Assembly: GCA_024644535.1 (NCBI GenBank)
Contig: JAHEKX010000015.1
Span: 1 to 45,709 of the forward strand
From: Gammaproteobacteria bacterium
Lineage (GTDB): Bacteria; Pseudomonadota; Gammaproteobacteria; Pseudomonadales; Halieaceae
Direction of reading: 5' to 3'
Length of the DNA stretch: 45,709 nt
Shown piece after piece: positions 14,401 to 19,558 of this stretch; the stretch's first letter is position 1, and each line of letters begins with the position of its first letter. The notes beneath the pieces were generated by a model, which saw only the letters and a list, made by a program, of their open reading frames with translations, searched no databases and had not been told where the DNA came from. Both the position numbers and the translations under genes were made by a program.

Positions 14401-15756
14401 CCGGGTAATGACGATTTGTACGGTAGTACTCTTGACGATGTGCTCTACGGCAAGGGCGGCAACGACACGATCGCTGGTAATGCGGGTAACGACAGGCTGT
14501 TGGGTGGCTTGGGTAACGATACCTTGCTGGGCGGTCGCGGTGATGATCAGCTCGATGGCTCGGCGGGTAACGACTATCTGGATGGTGGTGCCGGTAATGA
14601 TACTATGGCTGGTGGCCCGGGTCACGATACCTACATTGTTGATGATGCCGGTGATATTGTGCTCGAAGTCATTGGTGGTGGTGCTGGCGGTGACGATCTA
14701 ATCGTGACCTCACTGACAATGTCTGCCCCAGAAAATGTCGAGTCGCTACAAGCTGCAGCTGGTGTCGTTATTGACCTGACGGGTAACGCGCTAGACAACA
14801 ATATAGTAGGCAACGACGAGGCAAATACGCTGTTTGGTGGTGCCGGTCGAGATAATCTTGTAGGCAAAGGTGGTAACGACGTGCTGGACGGCGGCGCTGG
14901 TGTTGATGCCATGGCCGGTGGTGACGGTGATGACGTGTATTATGTCGACTCTAAAGCCGACCGCGTGCTAGAAAACGTTAATGCCGGTATCGATTCCGTT
15001 ATTGCATCATCAAGCTACACGCTACCGTCTAACGTGGAAAACCTTACCCTAACGGAGGGTGGTGATTACACCGCAGGTGGTAACTCGTTAGATAATCATT
15101 TGGTCGGCAACTCGGGTAACAACGTGCTTGCTGGTGGCGTGGGTGCCGATATCTTAGAGGGCGGTTTAGGTGACGATACCTATATCCTTAGCGACTATCT
15201 GGATACGATTATCGATGCTGGTGGTATTGATACCATTCGCTCTGCGCTCGATGTGACATTGCCTGACGGCATTGAAAATGCGCAACTGGTGGGTGTTGCT
15301 AATACCGTTGCCATTGGTAACGGCGCCGATAACCAACTAATGGGTAATATGGCAGATAATATCCTGGACGGTGGTGCGGGTGTGGATACCCTAACGGGTG
15401 GAGAGGGCGACGACCAGTTTATTCTGTCGTCTAATGGTCTTGGTGCTGCAGTGGATATCGTCACGGATTTCCAAGCGGGAAGTGACTTGCTTGTTATTGA
15501 TTTGGCGTCGTTTGGTCTGTCGCCAGAGGCTCTCGGCTTACTTTCCTCTGGTCTGGTGAGTGCCGATTCGTTTGTGGTTGGCGCGGGTGCGGTTGCACTT
15601 GATGCGAACGACTTCTTTATCTACGACACTGCGACCGGTATCTTGAAATTTGATGCGGACGGCAATGGCGAGGGCGAGGCGATCGAAATCGGCAAGATCC
15701 AACTGGATGAAGACAGTGGGCCGTTGACTTCTGGTGACGTATTTGTGGCGATCTAA
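1..15756 (+). CDS. Giant RTX protein with PPC array, cohesin-like domain and kexin-like protease (5' partial)
   Basis: The reading frame is open from base 1, so the start lies outside the window; 5,251 residues are visible. An ATG at 34 falls mid-domain and is not the start. Order by nucleotide: RTX GGxGxD repeats (about 340-470, 1105-1260, 2440-2640, 2880-2970, 5690-5840, 6150-6300), with beta-rich linkers carrying a recurring motif like DLSxVxLxxIE; five modules resembling AVFSGxRxEY...LRFAD; nine PPC-type domains (about 7759-11477), one split by a cohesin-like domain; a subtilisin-type protease and P domain (11500-12900); three cadherin/dystroglycan-like domains (13420-14390); further RTX blocks (14392-15420); and a hydrophobic/acidic C-terminus typical of type I secretion substrates. 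RTX repeats bind calcium and fold after export by an ABC/MFP/TolC-like exporter; none is encoded here. It is probably a secreted or surface-held adhesin-protease. The domain family calls are by eye; the overall class is very secure. Confidence 0.93.
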   Translation, partial: RFNFKGDDDYFLLDVVDGTEVRVTSFINNYPNYHYLTIDGVQRQFSYNQWDQNAWSTTLTGDGLQTVSLRHFYQNPADSASPQASQSYSFVIRRVLNGTATGETLEAGDNYEWINAGAGNDIIIGSSRSDALFGEDGNDVITGGGGNDSISGGAGTANVAVFSGVRSEYGFSWENLENQTTLVIQDLVAGRDGRDYLRGIQILRFADGDVVLDAESNVRTTTGVAIGQSIEGSLPVTTDSREVDQDWFQQIFTPAVGPDTVIRIRFEGDSSGNYQNGYIYAQFYATGSNDTLIFTDANNPDQTYTSFQINPSSTTEYYVSPTRFSSGGDFAALYQRLDVQVWGRAYNSTAELGDLSNYSITIDIVMLGDDAANTLIGDGNATFLDGKGGDDEISGSAIAETLQGGAGTDTLDGGAGNDRLVDADFDLSTAAADSYSGGAGNDEIDLRKSTFLNTSSAQGSSGVVVTVDGGEESDGSADRDTLILSSADVNWDLLDVSNVEVLEASGTSSATASELLALGFEAAYGMTFVVADGVSEGFSGLAGQYSIQAGAGSTIIGNADGVEVRVTEAGANFMGGDGDDTIRLTANQTAELGAILLASGSYAGGLGTDTLHLDVSGAIDLSQVTLSGIERLTGIYGQTEVSLTIDQLLGLTRVDNVKTVVIVGGGAIDLAELAALNVTQWRMGDDQSYTITGTDSADTLNVQDANYAASLGAGDDVFEIAGSYASNSANSLDGGAGTDKLRILSGDVDLSGVTLTDIESIVVSSSSLAMTDQQWQDFGGIVTRTTGATTQFILSLTAAGEYAMAVDSPYYGLLGSTGDDILTGSDADNALLGNSGNDTLLGLGGADRIVTGAGQDTVDAGAGDDTIEITNKTVVTDTIEGGDGTDLLVVQDGQDLTGASISGIETLKGSGRVVVTQAQLDALTTIDGLTVVVADEGGEYQNGSLVLRNGARILSDRLVGGEGNDTLVAPEGDQTIAGGAGNDSIDGGSGYNTYEVLGTPDAFIWQVNDLGQIVLEDIVVDDTDLVNGSNEGTDTLVNIQSLSFRDPVSGQTIEIQLDDFGNGPDSGNRLIGYGEAVSGRFNFKGDDDYFLLDVVDGTEVRVTSFINNYPNYHYLTIDGVQRQFSYNQWDQNAWSTTLTGDGLQTVSLRHFYQNPADSASPQASQSYSFVIRRVLNGTATGETLEAGDNYEWINAGAGNDIIIGSSRSDALFGEDGNDVITGGGGNDSISGGAGTANVAVFSGVRSEYGFSWENLENQTTLVIQDLVAGRDGRDYLRGIQILRFADGDVVLDAESNVRTTTGVAIGQSIEGSLPVTTDSREVDQDWFQQIFTPAVGPDTVIRIRFEGDSSGNYQNGYIYAQFYATGSNDTLIFTDANNPDQTYTSFQINPSSTTEYYVSPTRFSSGGDFAALYQRLDVQVWGRAYNSTAELGDLSNYSITIDIVMLGDDAANTLIGDGNATFLDGKGGDDEISGSAIAETLQGGAGTDTLDGGAGNDRLVDADFDLSTAAADSYSGGAGNDEIDLRKSTFLNTSSAQGSSGVVVTVDGGEESDGSADRDTLILSSADVNWDLLDVSNVEVLEASGTSSATASELLALGFEAAYGMTFVVADGVSEGFSGLAGQYSIQAGAGSTIIGNADGVEVRVTEAGANFMGGDGDDTIRLTANQTAELGAILLASGSYAGGLGTDTLHLDVSGAIDLSQVTLSGIERLTGIYGQTEVSLTIDQLLGLTRVDNVKTVVIVGGGAIDLAELAALNVTQWRMGDDQSYTITGTDSADTLNVQDANYAASLGAGDDVFEIAGSYASNSANSLDGGAGTDKLRILSGDVDLSGVTLTDIESIVVSSSSLAMTDQQWQDFGGIVTRTTGATTQFILSLTAAGEYAMAVDSPFLGLSGSAGADRLIGNVNDDVLSGGAGNDYLDGREGNDRLVAGAGIDTLMGGAGNDILDVAGKVNPIDTLDGGAGTDTLVVSDGQDLSNANLTDIEVIKGAGVIYMTSAQVAAVSELNGIVVELMDAVDSLVLNPNLRLTNGASVRLESFDSEYAGAGIVGTASNDDITGSNNSDVLYGGRGSDTLDGGGGNDELYGGRGSDTLIGGAGDDRMYFGGEAFINEGNLSGDKAFGGEGNDTLVIDFEGNARSWGTYNILAGSVSSVESLSLLDAYYSQLRITADIWQGFDSVTISNRYSSVRAAMRLYVSGEGDDIDFSNVSAESFIYQIRLSGEFDLIDLSNNPTIWQDPNFSSDDNYIYVDATFTSLVGSAERDRVEINAAGDFAIELGAGDDTLRVIRAFTGSIDGGEGSDTVDVRDAGLTDFTNIALTNIESIYHGGSSVIVTAEQRDTISFDGSGRVYVLENGVVTGTGEADSYSGNGLGVFEGGSGDDSISNITTAVFTGNQADYDWGRNGSSLTIQHSRGTLLDGTDTLNGVMEMRFADSVVTLDDAPDNPYAFIDSSAAAFGGNAQAARDNLLQVEYGKRVSSKRDFIGDTDVFTMTLVPNSPLRIDASTANGNTIRFEMWDAVTGQQLRFYDPVFGSPPRYDYRVSGTGGVWLPQIQHGGQWVPYEGGEVVIRTYLFGDVVEDYAFTIFYQDDYAGSVDTLGQMDPQDGLIQGYIGDIGDSDWIRTELIAGTKYEFSLAGLSSGGGTLVDPKLELRDDQGRLIENGIDIITDVAGTDDTIVFRPTVTGTYYLAVSDIIGQSKGSWTLTQGSLDTIAGNVSTTERAEFDQAGRFTIESEINQLSDHDWFKVWLDKGVTYRFTMDGTSLGGTLDDPQVSIRSVTGRLLSQDDNGGTGTNAELYFSAPDSGWYYIDAGASGNGSKGTYILKGSSVQDDYDNTILTEGTIGVDVTERGIVSYLGDSDWFKAGLSAGVTYVITLEGDISEFAELDPLTDPLLIIRDEQGRIIQRVDDFDGTLNATAFFRAPAAGVYFFEVRSAFKYDIGSYALNLSLAPPDDHGSLLDDTATAIAIDTNFSVSQQGVIGIPGDKDVFAITLEAGKVYLLSAEGMAGNAGTLADPLLRLFSTSGRLVDYNDNGGIGNDAEFHFAPTETGVYYLQVSSADRDAMGSFTLSVAERNMPSDDVPSDISTDVELIPGQSFEGKLLLQNDQDWFAIDLQAGESYVFRALASRSGNGSLEDPVLELRDDTGAVVRLVDNMLVGNEPAFEFTPSASGRYYLVVRASDGQTDTGSYVLSTRAPDDHGNTQADATVVGLGEVVAGGVQYNDGEFGVRAQDSVGLATDFDEDWFAFEGVAGQVLSFNVEIAPGSTLSRPMVEVVDAQGRVLAVGDGLETDNGLAAAAFFVPTTGTYYARVIDGAGAEGDYIATLTLGDASDEDSNGPVSLVFSSQGEITQASQTAVIGLTGDTDTYEVSLQAGHSYRIETVAIRDGSTAPLPSATLDMTFAPTGAGRQIDGLSQTIVDNGDGTFTLELRVAETVRSDWAQGLDSFDAAISFDETVFGQVLEADVLVADGSVAAANVDTDGAIGVSAFFYPDKFDVLADQPLVSITFRAPTGDLSAASVSIDDVIFDTTTIEPISQETSPSFFDEGFITADADGLLSITVAPLEATQTGQYRLRIIDLGTEQADDHIDFVADYDVANGVLAINENAAGKIDASGDVDLFAVNLTAGNIYDFSVKSYLDGLGSLAQAQLRILNAEGQLVSVGTYDGVTGRTELSIAVFADGRYFLEVSAVDVVGNIGTYTLDTRLRGSSEDIQDDYADNTLSSAIVGPGVPLSGEIETPGDRDWARVTLEAGKVYVLDVLADGDGAGGTLTDAVLRLYGADGNEIAYDDNTGAGLDAHIQFTPAVSGDYYLDVSGRGAAVGTYTLRVRELYSGVADPLASAQWYIDQVGITELNGQYTGAGVTVGVIDDGIDMSHPDLQENMNFALSYDTQFNTQNGNPKYAPLIGPPDNHGTQVAGIIGAVQNNETGIAGASPDIDLVSTRVKWSWGQITEALSLQWQFDVSNNSWGAINPFADNFNSTALTFAWVSIRKGVEEGRNGLGTVFVFSAGNSAAAGDNTNYHNFQNAREVITVGAANQDDTAAAFSTPGASVLVSTYGVGMITTDRHQPGWGVTGGDYSSNFSGTSASAPLVSGVVALMLEANPNLGYRDVQEILAYSARHPDVQDWKQNGASNLNLGGLSFNDKAGFGLVDAYAAVQLASTWTETSTAINEVYAGARQYGLVDAIPDGTGQSYTMTFDIDANMTVEHIELGIDLRHERIGDLVITITSPDGTTSTLMNRPTVTDERPFGSSGQDSGVPTHLLWDFSSVQFWGEQASGTWTVTITDVRAEQTGTVQSLSLRIYGDRDDGNDTYVFTDEGFQAQTEAVLEDESGIDTINASPVRYDTYIDLTDGIIAANTVTYGIADWTVVENAISGRGHDRLVGNEADNTLNAGDGNDVLEGRAGNDTLMGGGGQDTAVYSGARAEYTVSWDPNTDTVTVVDNKASNGDEGIDTLTGVERLVFSDAEMTLGEMVGNAPPVANTTFFDTPVYLNSGVGIDYQLPDNAFTDADGESGDLMIEVADAAGGELPEWLTYDETTGTFVGVPPEDYQGQLKLEVTAIDEFGESTSEILTLQFGDNQAPIVDDPSELVVNEDSGLTLIGLTAPADPEATDVLVTILDLPSLGLIIDKAGNPVAVGSVLSADEFSELHYQTSLDANGDAGYLRYQAADADGVVAESSVHVFVDAANDAPRFVTDSGALVINYPEQTEVTLDLLTPSDPESELNTVTVIGLPELGSVSLDGAPVSLDQVLTFDQLNRLVFNLSENVNGPIGAVTIQAVDPEGAATNWSLNLEVQGDSASTSGTPGNDDLYGSTLDDVLYGKGGNDTIAGNAGNDRLLGGLGNDTLLGGRGDDQLDGSAGNDYLDGGAGNDTMAGGPGHDTYIVDDAGDIVLEVIGGGAGGDDLIVTSLTMSAPENVESLQAAAGVVIDLTGNALDNNIVGNDEANTLFGGAGRDNLVGKGGNDVLDGGAGVDAMAGGDGDDVYYVDSKADRVLENVNAGIDSVIASSSYTLPSNVENLTLTEGGDYTAGGNSLDNHLVGNSGNNVLAGGVGADILEGGLGDDTYILSDYLDTIIDAGGIDTIRSALDVTLPDGIENAQLVGVANTVAIGNGADNQLMGNMADNILDGGAGVDTLTGGEGDDQFILSSNGLGAAVDIVTDFQAGSDLLVIDLASFGLSPEALGLLSSGLVSADSFVVGAGAVALDANDFFIYDTATGILKFDADGNGEGEAIEIGKIQLDEDSGPLTSGDVFVAI
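3238..5660 (+). repeat. Long direct repeat, copy 2
   Basis: This is the second in-frame copy of bases 1-2423. It encodes a PPC-like beta domain, an RTX block, an AVFSG-type module, a second PPC-like domain, more RTX repeats and a long beta-solenoid-like stretch. The sequence after copy 1 (2424-3237) and after copy 2 (5661-6150) encodes related but clearly diverged protein. The repeat is therefore a recently homogenised part of an older internal duplication, or an assembly effect. Confidence 0.95.
10165..10590 (+). other. Cohesin-like domain inserted in a PPC domain of the giant protein
   Basis: About 140 residues interrupt a PPC domain. The PPC's first half ends with a GHSYRIETVA-type strand at about 10140; its second half (GQYRLRI) resumes near 10700. 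The insert has the cohesin pattern: a strand with LELRVAE, then GLDSFDAAISFDETVFG (matching the family's inner strand ending in a YDP-like turn), a hydrophobic strand IGVSAFFY, and QPLVSITFRA followed by VSIDDVIFD. Cohesins bind dockerins, and the next gene encodes a dockerin. The family call is from memory of the fold's pattern, not from a search. Confidence 0.6.
11500..12900 (+). other. Subtilisin/kexin-type protease domain plus P domain within the giant protein
   Basis: The full S8 triad is visible: Asp in VIDDGID (codon 11593-11595), His in NHGTQVAG (11722-11724) and Ser in SGTSASAP (12244-12246), with an oxyanion Asn in SAGNS near 12020. The DDG motif resembles kexin/furin rather than subtilisin. 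A P (Homo B) domain follows (about 12475-12900), with strands such as DLVITITSPDGT and GTWTVTITD. The protease sits between the PPC array and the C-terminal RTX region. It may process the giant protein itself or act on host or environmental proteins; which is unknown. Confidence 0.88.
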
Positions 15757-15765
15757 GGACTGATT

Positions 15766-17751
15766 ATGGCTTTTTATCAGGTTCCCGCTCCCGATTTGTT
15801 GGAGCTAACAAGCGCAGGGGCAACCCTGCATTTGTTAGAGCCGTACGGGTACTCGTCGGATGAGCGGCTACTGCTGGTTAGAGCGACTTACACCGAGCTC
15901 GGATCCGCCGATTTGCGCTACGCCTTTTATGTATTTGACCTTACCAGCCAGACGTATGTCGCGAGTGTGAATAGCCTTTTGGCCGGTAATGCTAACCCAG
16001 ATTCGATCGATGTCAGCGATGCCGTAATTATCGGATCCCAAAGCGATTGGACTGTTTATGCCAAGGTGCAGTCTTTGGGAGATACAGCCCCAGTTTTGCA
16101 GTCTGTGAGTCATGCAGGGACGACAGTCGGTGATGTAGTGGCTGCTGCGGTGAATGCCCCCTACCTGGTTGAAGTCGCAGACTTCAAAATATCAGATGAT
16201 GGCCGCTATTTAGTGGTCGAGACTCGCGATGAGCAGTTAGCGAGTGATGCCATACCTGACACCAACGACCAAACCGAAGATGTTTATTTAATCGATACGC
16301 AAACGCAGTCCGTACTGCGGGTTAGCCTTGCCGGTGGTGCTGAGGTGCAAGATCCTGTTTACCTGCAAGATCTTAAAGTAAAGGCTGACGGAACTATCGA
16401 AATAGCCCTGCTCACTGCGGCGAGTTTGGTCAATCCGAATGTGGATGCGAATTCGACCGATTTGAACGGCCCTATCGGCTCTCGTGACGATGCTTATTTA
16501 TGGACGATATCAGGCGACACTTCGGGATGGTATGGCGATCCTAGCATTGCTCTAGTTTCAATTGATATTACAGGTGTCGCCTCGGGTTATGTGAATACCG
16601 ATTATGGCAATACGGTCATCACAGAGGAAGGAGTTCTATTCTCGAGCGCGTCGACCGAATTGGCTAATGCGGACGGCAATAGCGCTTCGGATGTATTTGT
16701 GAACACCGGTAATTCGGTACAAAGACTGACAGAGTTGTTGGGCGAAGAGTACGCAAGCGGAGCGGTGCTACTAGCCGCAAACGAGGCAGGGACTCGAATT
16801 GCTGTGCTGACAGATTCTCCGGAGTTTGGGGGTATTGAAGGGCTTAATCAAATTGTACTTATCGACACTTTAGAAGAGTCGGCAGTGGTCGTTTCTAGTG
16901 ATGGAAATTTGGCGGATAACGTCGTCATCAATGGAGTTTTGAGTAATTCGGGCTCGACTTTAGCGTTCACTAGTCTCGCGACCAATTTAGTGCCAGAAGA
17001 TCCGGTGGCCACCAGCGGCAGTTTATACATTAACCAAATGGCTGTGCCTCTGGATGGGCAGATTTATCATTGGTCCAAACATGCCTTAATGCCGGATGTC
17101 ACGGTAAATTTAAATGCGGTCCTATCTTCGGGCGATATTGATTTATTGGTGTCTACGCAAACCGATGCGGAGGGTGCGTTTAATCTGTCTGCGCTTAGTG
17201 TAAGCGAGGTGTCTTTAAGCCCAGCCTTTGCTATAACTTCGTCTGATACGCGGCGAGTTATCACCTCTGCGGATGCATTTGCAGCCCTGAAATTGGCGGT
17301 AGGCATTAACCCGAATCCGGATCCGGATGGGTCCGGCCCACTAACGGCGATAGAAGTATCACCGTATCAATTTATCGCAGCAGATGTGAATCAAGACGGT
17401 CGCGTAACCGCTGCCGATGCCTTTGCAATCTTAAAAATGGCTGTGGGTTTATCGTCAGCGCTTCCACCCGAGTGGTTATTTGTACCTCAAGCCCAGACGT
17501 TTTGGCAGCCCGATGAGCAAGGCGGTGGTAGCTACACCCTAGGTCGAAGCAGTGTAAATTGGGACGAGGGCATTCTGCTTGATGGCGTCGTGCCCGATGA
17601 TCTGGATTTTGTTGCTGTGCTGTTGGGCGATGTAAATGGCAGTTGGACGCCTCCCGAGACCGCTACCATCTTACCCGATGACTATTTCCGCCAGCTCGAG
17701 CTGGATGGTTATGGCCCGGCGGGTAAATGGGCGATTCAGCCTATTCCTTAA
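15766..17751 (+). CDS. Dockerin-containing beta-propeller-like protein
   Basis: 661 residues, starting 9 bases after the giant gene's stop with an AAGGA ribosome site, so probably co-transcribed. Residues 1-420 have repeating beta-strand blocks like a TolB/WD-type propeller (for example KISDDGRYLVVETRD, EDVYLIDTQ). A short carboxypeptidase-regulatory or Cna-B-like domain follows near 430-485. A dockerin is at about 492-561: its second loop is canonical (D540, N542, D544, D551 in DVNQDGRVTAAD, then FAILKMAVG), while the first (SSDTRRVITSAD) has lost most calcium ligands but keeps the helix FAALKLAVG. The C-terminus has FVAVLLGDVNGSW, a motif I associate with other dockerin proteins. No signal peptide is visible, so it may need type I export or may be exported with its partner. 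Docking to the upstream cohesin-like domain is inferred from adjacency. Confidence 0.8.
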   Translation: MAFYQVPAPDLLELTSAGATLHLLEPYGYSSDERLLLVRATYTELGSADLRYAFYVFDLTSQTYVASVNSLLAGNANPDSIDVSDAVIIGSQSDWTVYAKVQSLGDTAPVLQSVSHAGTTVGDVVAAAVNAPYLVEVADFKISDDGRYLVVETRDEQLASDAIPDTNDQTEDVYLIDTQTQSVLRVSLAGGAEVQDPVYLQDLKVKADGTIEIALLTAASLVNPNVDANSTDLNGPIGSRDDAYLWTISGDTSGWYGDPSIALVSIDITGVASGYVNTDYGNTVITEEGVLFSSASTELANADGNSASDVFVNTGNSVQRLTELLGEEYASGAVLLAANEAGTRIAVLTDSPEFGGIEGLNQIVLIDTLEESAVVVSSDGNLADNVVINGVLSNSGSTLAFTSLATNLVPEDPVATSGSLYINQMAVPLDGQIYHWSKHALMPDVTVNLNAVLSSGDIDLLVSTQTDAEGAFNLSALSVSEVSLSPAFAITSSDTRRVITSADAFAALKLAVGINPNPDPDGSGPLTAIEVSPYQFIAADVNQDGRVTAADAFAILKMAVGLSSALPPEWLFVPQAQTFWQPDEQGGGSYTLGRSSVNWDEGILLDGVVPDDLDFVAVLLGDVNGSWTPPETATILPDDYFRQLELDGYGPAGKWAIQPIP

Positions 17752-17795
17752 TCAAGGTGCAGCGGGGGCTTCGTTAACGATTTTTATACCATGCT

Positions 17796-18314
17796 TTAAA
17801 GGCCTTTTGTTGCAAGCTCTCGCAACAATGCCACATTCCGCTCGGGTATGGCCGCCACATCAGGATACGTTGCAATCGCCTCACTCAAGCTCTGCTCCCG
17901 CAAAAAATGTAGCATTGGGTAGGGCGACCGATTGGTTCGATTGGCAGGGTCATCCGGCTCGACACCCTCAAAACAATAGTCCGGGTGAAAGCTCGCAATC
18001 TGAAATATACCCGTAAGCCCGAGCTGCTCGATAATAGCCTCTGCTATGTCAACAAAATCCCAATAGACCTCAAAGTCACTCAAGGCATTAGGTGTTATCA
18101 GCAGGGTTGTTTCAATATCTGGCGATACCTCCAAGCGTTCTAGCTCTTTGATTACACGCCCAGCTATCTGCGTAGGCTCGGGACTTTGTTCCAAAGCAAC
18201 GTGGATGCGGTTTTCTCGAAAGGGTTTGGCCGCAAAAGGGCACAAGTTAAGTCCAATCACAAATTGCTCGAGCCAGCTTTTGGTCGCTTGAATTTCGTGT
18301 GCTTCGGTATTCAT
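17796..18314 (-). CDS. DUF1415 family protein
   Basis: 172 residues matching the conserved proteobacterial DUF1415 family. The N-terminus has WLEQFVIGLNLCPFA and the middle has FHPDYCFEGVEPDD followed by NRSPYPMLHFLRE, the family's strongest blocks. The biochemical function of the family is not known to me. It starts 6 bases after the ribA stop, so it is probably the last gene of that minus-strand operon. It converges on the dockerin gene, with 44 bases between their stop codons. Confidence 0.88.
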   Translation of the reverse strand: MNTEAHEIQATKSWLEQFVIGLNLCPFAAKPFRENRIHVALEQSPEPTQIAGRVIKELERLEVSPDIETTLLITPNALSDFEVYWDFVDIAEAIIEQLGLTGIFQIASFHPDYCFEGVEPDDPANRTNRSPYPMLHFLREQSLSEAIATYPDVAAIPERNVALLRELATKGL

Positions 18315-18320
18315 GAAAAG

Positions 18321-18911
18321 CTAGTCTTTGAACAAATGCCCAAGCTTGCCGGCTTTGGTCGACAGGTATTTTTCGTTGTGCGGGTTCTTGCCGGTGTGAA
18401 TCGGTTGGCGATCTGCGATCGTGACACCCATGCTTTCGAGTGCTGCGAGCTTTCTGGGATTGTTGGTCATCAGAACGACAGATTTGATTTTTAGGTGCTC
18501 GAACATGGGCTTTAACAAACTGTAGTCTCGCATGTCGGCGCCAAAGCCCAATCGCTCGTTAGCCTCAACCGTGTCGGCCCCTTCGTCTTGCAGTGCGTAG
18601 GCGCGAATTTTGTTAATTAAACCAATGCCTCGGCCCTCTTGGCGCAGGTAAAATAAAGCGCCGCGTCCTTTGTTGGCGATTTCAGTAAGCGCGGCATTGA
18701 GCTGACTGCCACAGTCGCAGCGCAGGCTGAACAGGGCGTCACCGGTTAAACATTCAGAGTGAACGCGAGCAAGCACCGGCTCGCCATTGCCTACGTCGCC
18801 CATCGTCAATACCACGTGTTCCTTACCCGTGTCGGGGTCGTCGAAACCGTGCATTGTGAATTCGCCAAGCGGTGTGGGTAGGCGAGATTGGGCAATGAAT
18901 TTAACTGACAC
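18321..18911 (-). CDS. ribA: GTP cyclohydrolase II
   Basis: Opens the imidazole ring of GTP to give 2,5-diamino-6-ribosylamino-4-pyrimidinone 5'-phosphate, the first step of riboflavin synthesis, in the cytoplasm. Visible motifs: the zinc cysteines in [15 protein letters not shown], the GTP site RQEGRGIGL and the closing KAGKLGHLF. An ATG at 18962 would add 17 residues with no family likeness. I prefer the GTG at 18909-18911: it has a GGAAG ribosome site 8 bases upstream and gives 196 residues, the same length as the E. coli enzyme. It is a stand-alone RibA with no DHBP synthase fusion. It lies between pgpA and the DUF1415 gene with short gaps, as in an operon. Confidence 0.95.
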   Translation of the reverse strand: MSVKFIAQSRLPTPLGEFTMHGFDDPDTGKEHVVLTMGDVGNGEPVLARVHSECLTGDALFSLRCDCGSQLNAALTEIANKGRGALFYLRQEGRGIGLINKIRAYALQDEGADTVEANERLGFGADMRDYSLLKPMFEHLKIKSVVLMTNNPRKLAALESMGVTIADRQPIHTGKNPHNEKYLSTKAGKLGHLFKD

Positions 18912-18980
18912 TGCGTTCACTTCCAAAAAAGAGCGCGAAGTGTAGCAGGTTGAGCTCGGCAAGGCGACACTGCGAACGCC

Positions 18981-19460
18981 TTAAGGCCAGTTGGCGGCGA
19001 CCAAAAGTGCGGCCGCGCTCATGGCGCCAGCGACGATGTCGTCAAGCATAATGCCCCAGCCGCCTTTCACTTGTCTGTCGAGCCAGTTAATGGGCCAAGG
19101 TTTGGCGATATCGATCAAACGAAAGACAAAAAATCCAGCAACCCACCACAAGGGTTCGGCGGGCAGTAGCCACAAAGTAATAAATACGCCGGCGAACTCG
19201 TCTATGACAATACAGCCACTGTCGTGTTCGCCCATAGCGGTGGACGCAATGGTGCAGGCCTGCGTACCGACAAGCAGTGTGGCTAAAATCAGCAGGCCCG
19301 ACAACCACAAAGGCAAAAAACTTAAGCCAACAGCGAAGGGCATTGCCGCAACTGTGCCTGCGGTGCCTGGCGCCCATCTCGATAAGCCCGAGCCAAACCC
19401 CAGGGCAATGAAGTGCCAGGGGTTTTCAAAAGCAAATTGTGCGGTGGGTTTAAAGCTCAT
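18981..19460 (-). CDS. pgpA: Phosphatidylglycerophosphatase A
   Basis: Removes phosphate from phosphatidylglycerol phosphate to make phosphatidylglycerol in the inner membrane. 159 residues with the PgpA pattern: GFGSGLSRWAPGTAGT near residue 22, CIVIDEFAGV near residue 82 with acidic metal ligands, FRLIDIAKPWPI near 112 and a final GIMLDDIVAGA. About four hydrophobic segments are visible. It lies between glyA (98 bases upstream) and ribA (stop to likely start about 69 bases), all on the minus strand. Confidence 0.95.
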   Translation of the reverse strand: MSFKPTAQFAFENPWHFIALGFGSGLSRWAPGTAGTVAAMPFAVGLSFLPLWLSGLLILATLLVGTQACTIASTAMGEHDSGCIVIDEFAGVFITLWLLPAEPLWWVAGFFVFRLIDIAKPWPINWLDRQVKGGWGIMLDDIVAGAMSAAALLVAANWP

Positions 19461-19527
19461 AGGTTCAACGTTTAAGTTAAAAAACTAATTGTACGTTGGT
19501 TTGGGGCGCGGGGCATAGTAAAGAGGT

Positions 19528-19550
19528 TGCCGCACGCAGAGCGTGCGGCA
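19528..19550 (-). terminator. Strong stem-loop after glyA
   Basis: TGCCGCACGC and GCGTGCGGCA form a perfect 10-bp stem with a 3-base loop, starting 8 bases beyond the glyA stop. On the minus strand it is followed by ACCTCTTT rather than a run of Ts. It may be a partial terminator or an mRNA-stabilising hairpin separating glyA from pgpA. Confidence 0.5.
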
Positions 19551-19558
19551 GAGTGATG

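Noticed and set aside
14363-14701. 112-codon frame within the RTX region, and many antisense frames of 60-130 codons elsewhere in the giant gene
   Set aside because: They are shadows of the GGxGxD codon pattern in other frames, with no ribosome site or protein family likeness.
34-15756. ATG at 34 as the start of the giant gene
   Set aside because: The frame is open from base 1 and the same ATG-like position in copy 2 (a TTG GAT context) is mid-domain, so it is an internal in-frame codon.
18991-19488. 165-codon plus-strand frame over pgpA
   Set aside because: It lies opposite a clear pgpA, and its composition is that of an antisense shadow.
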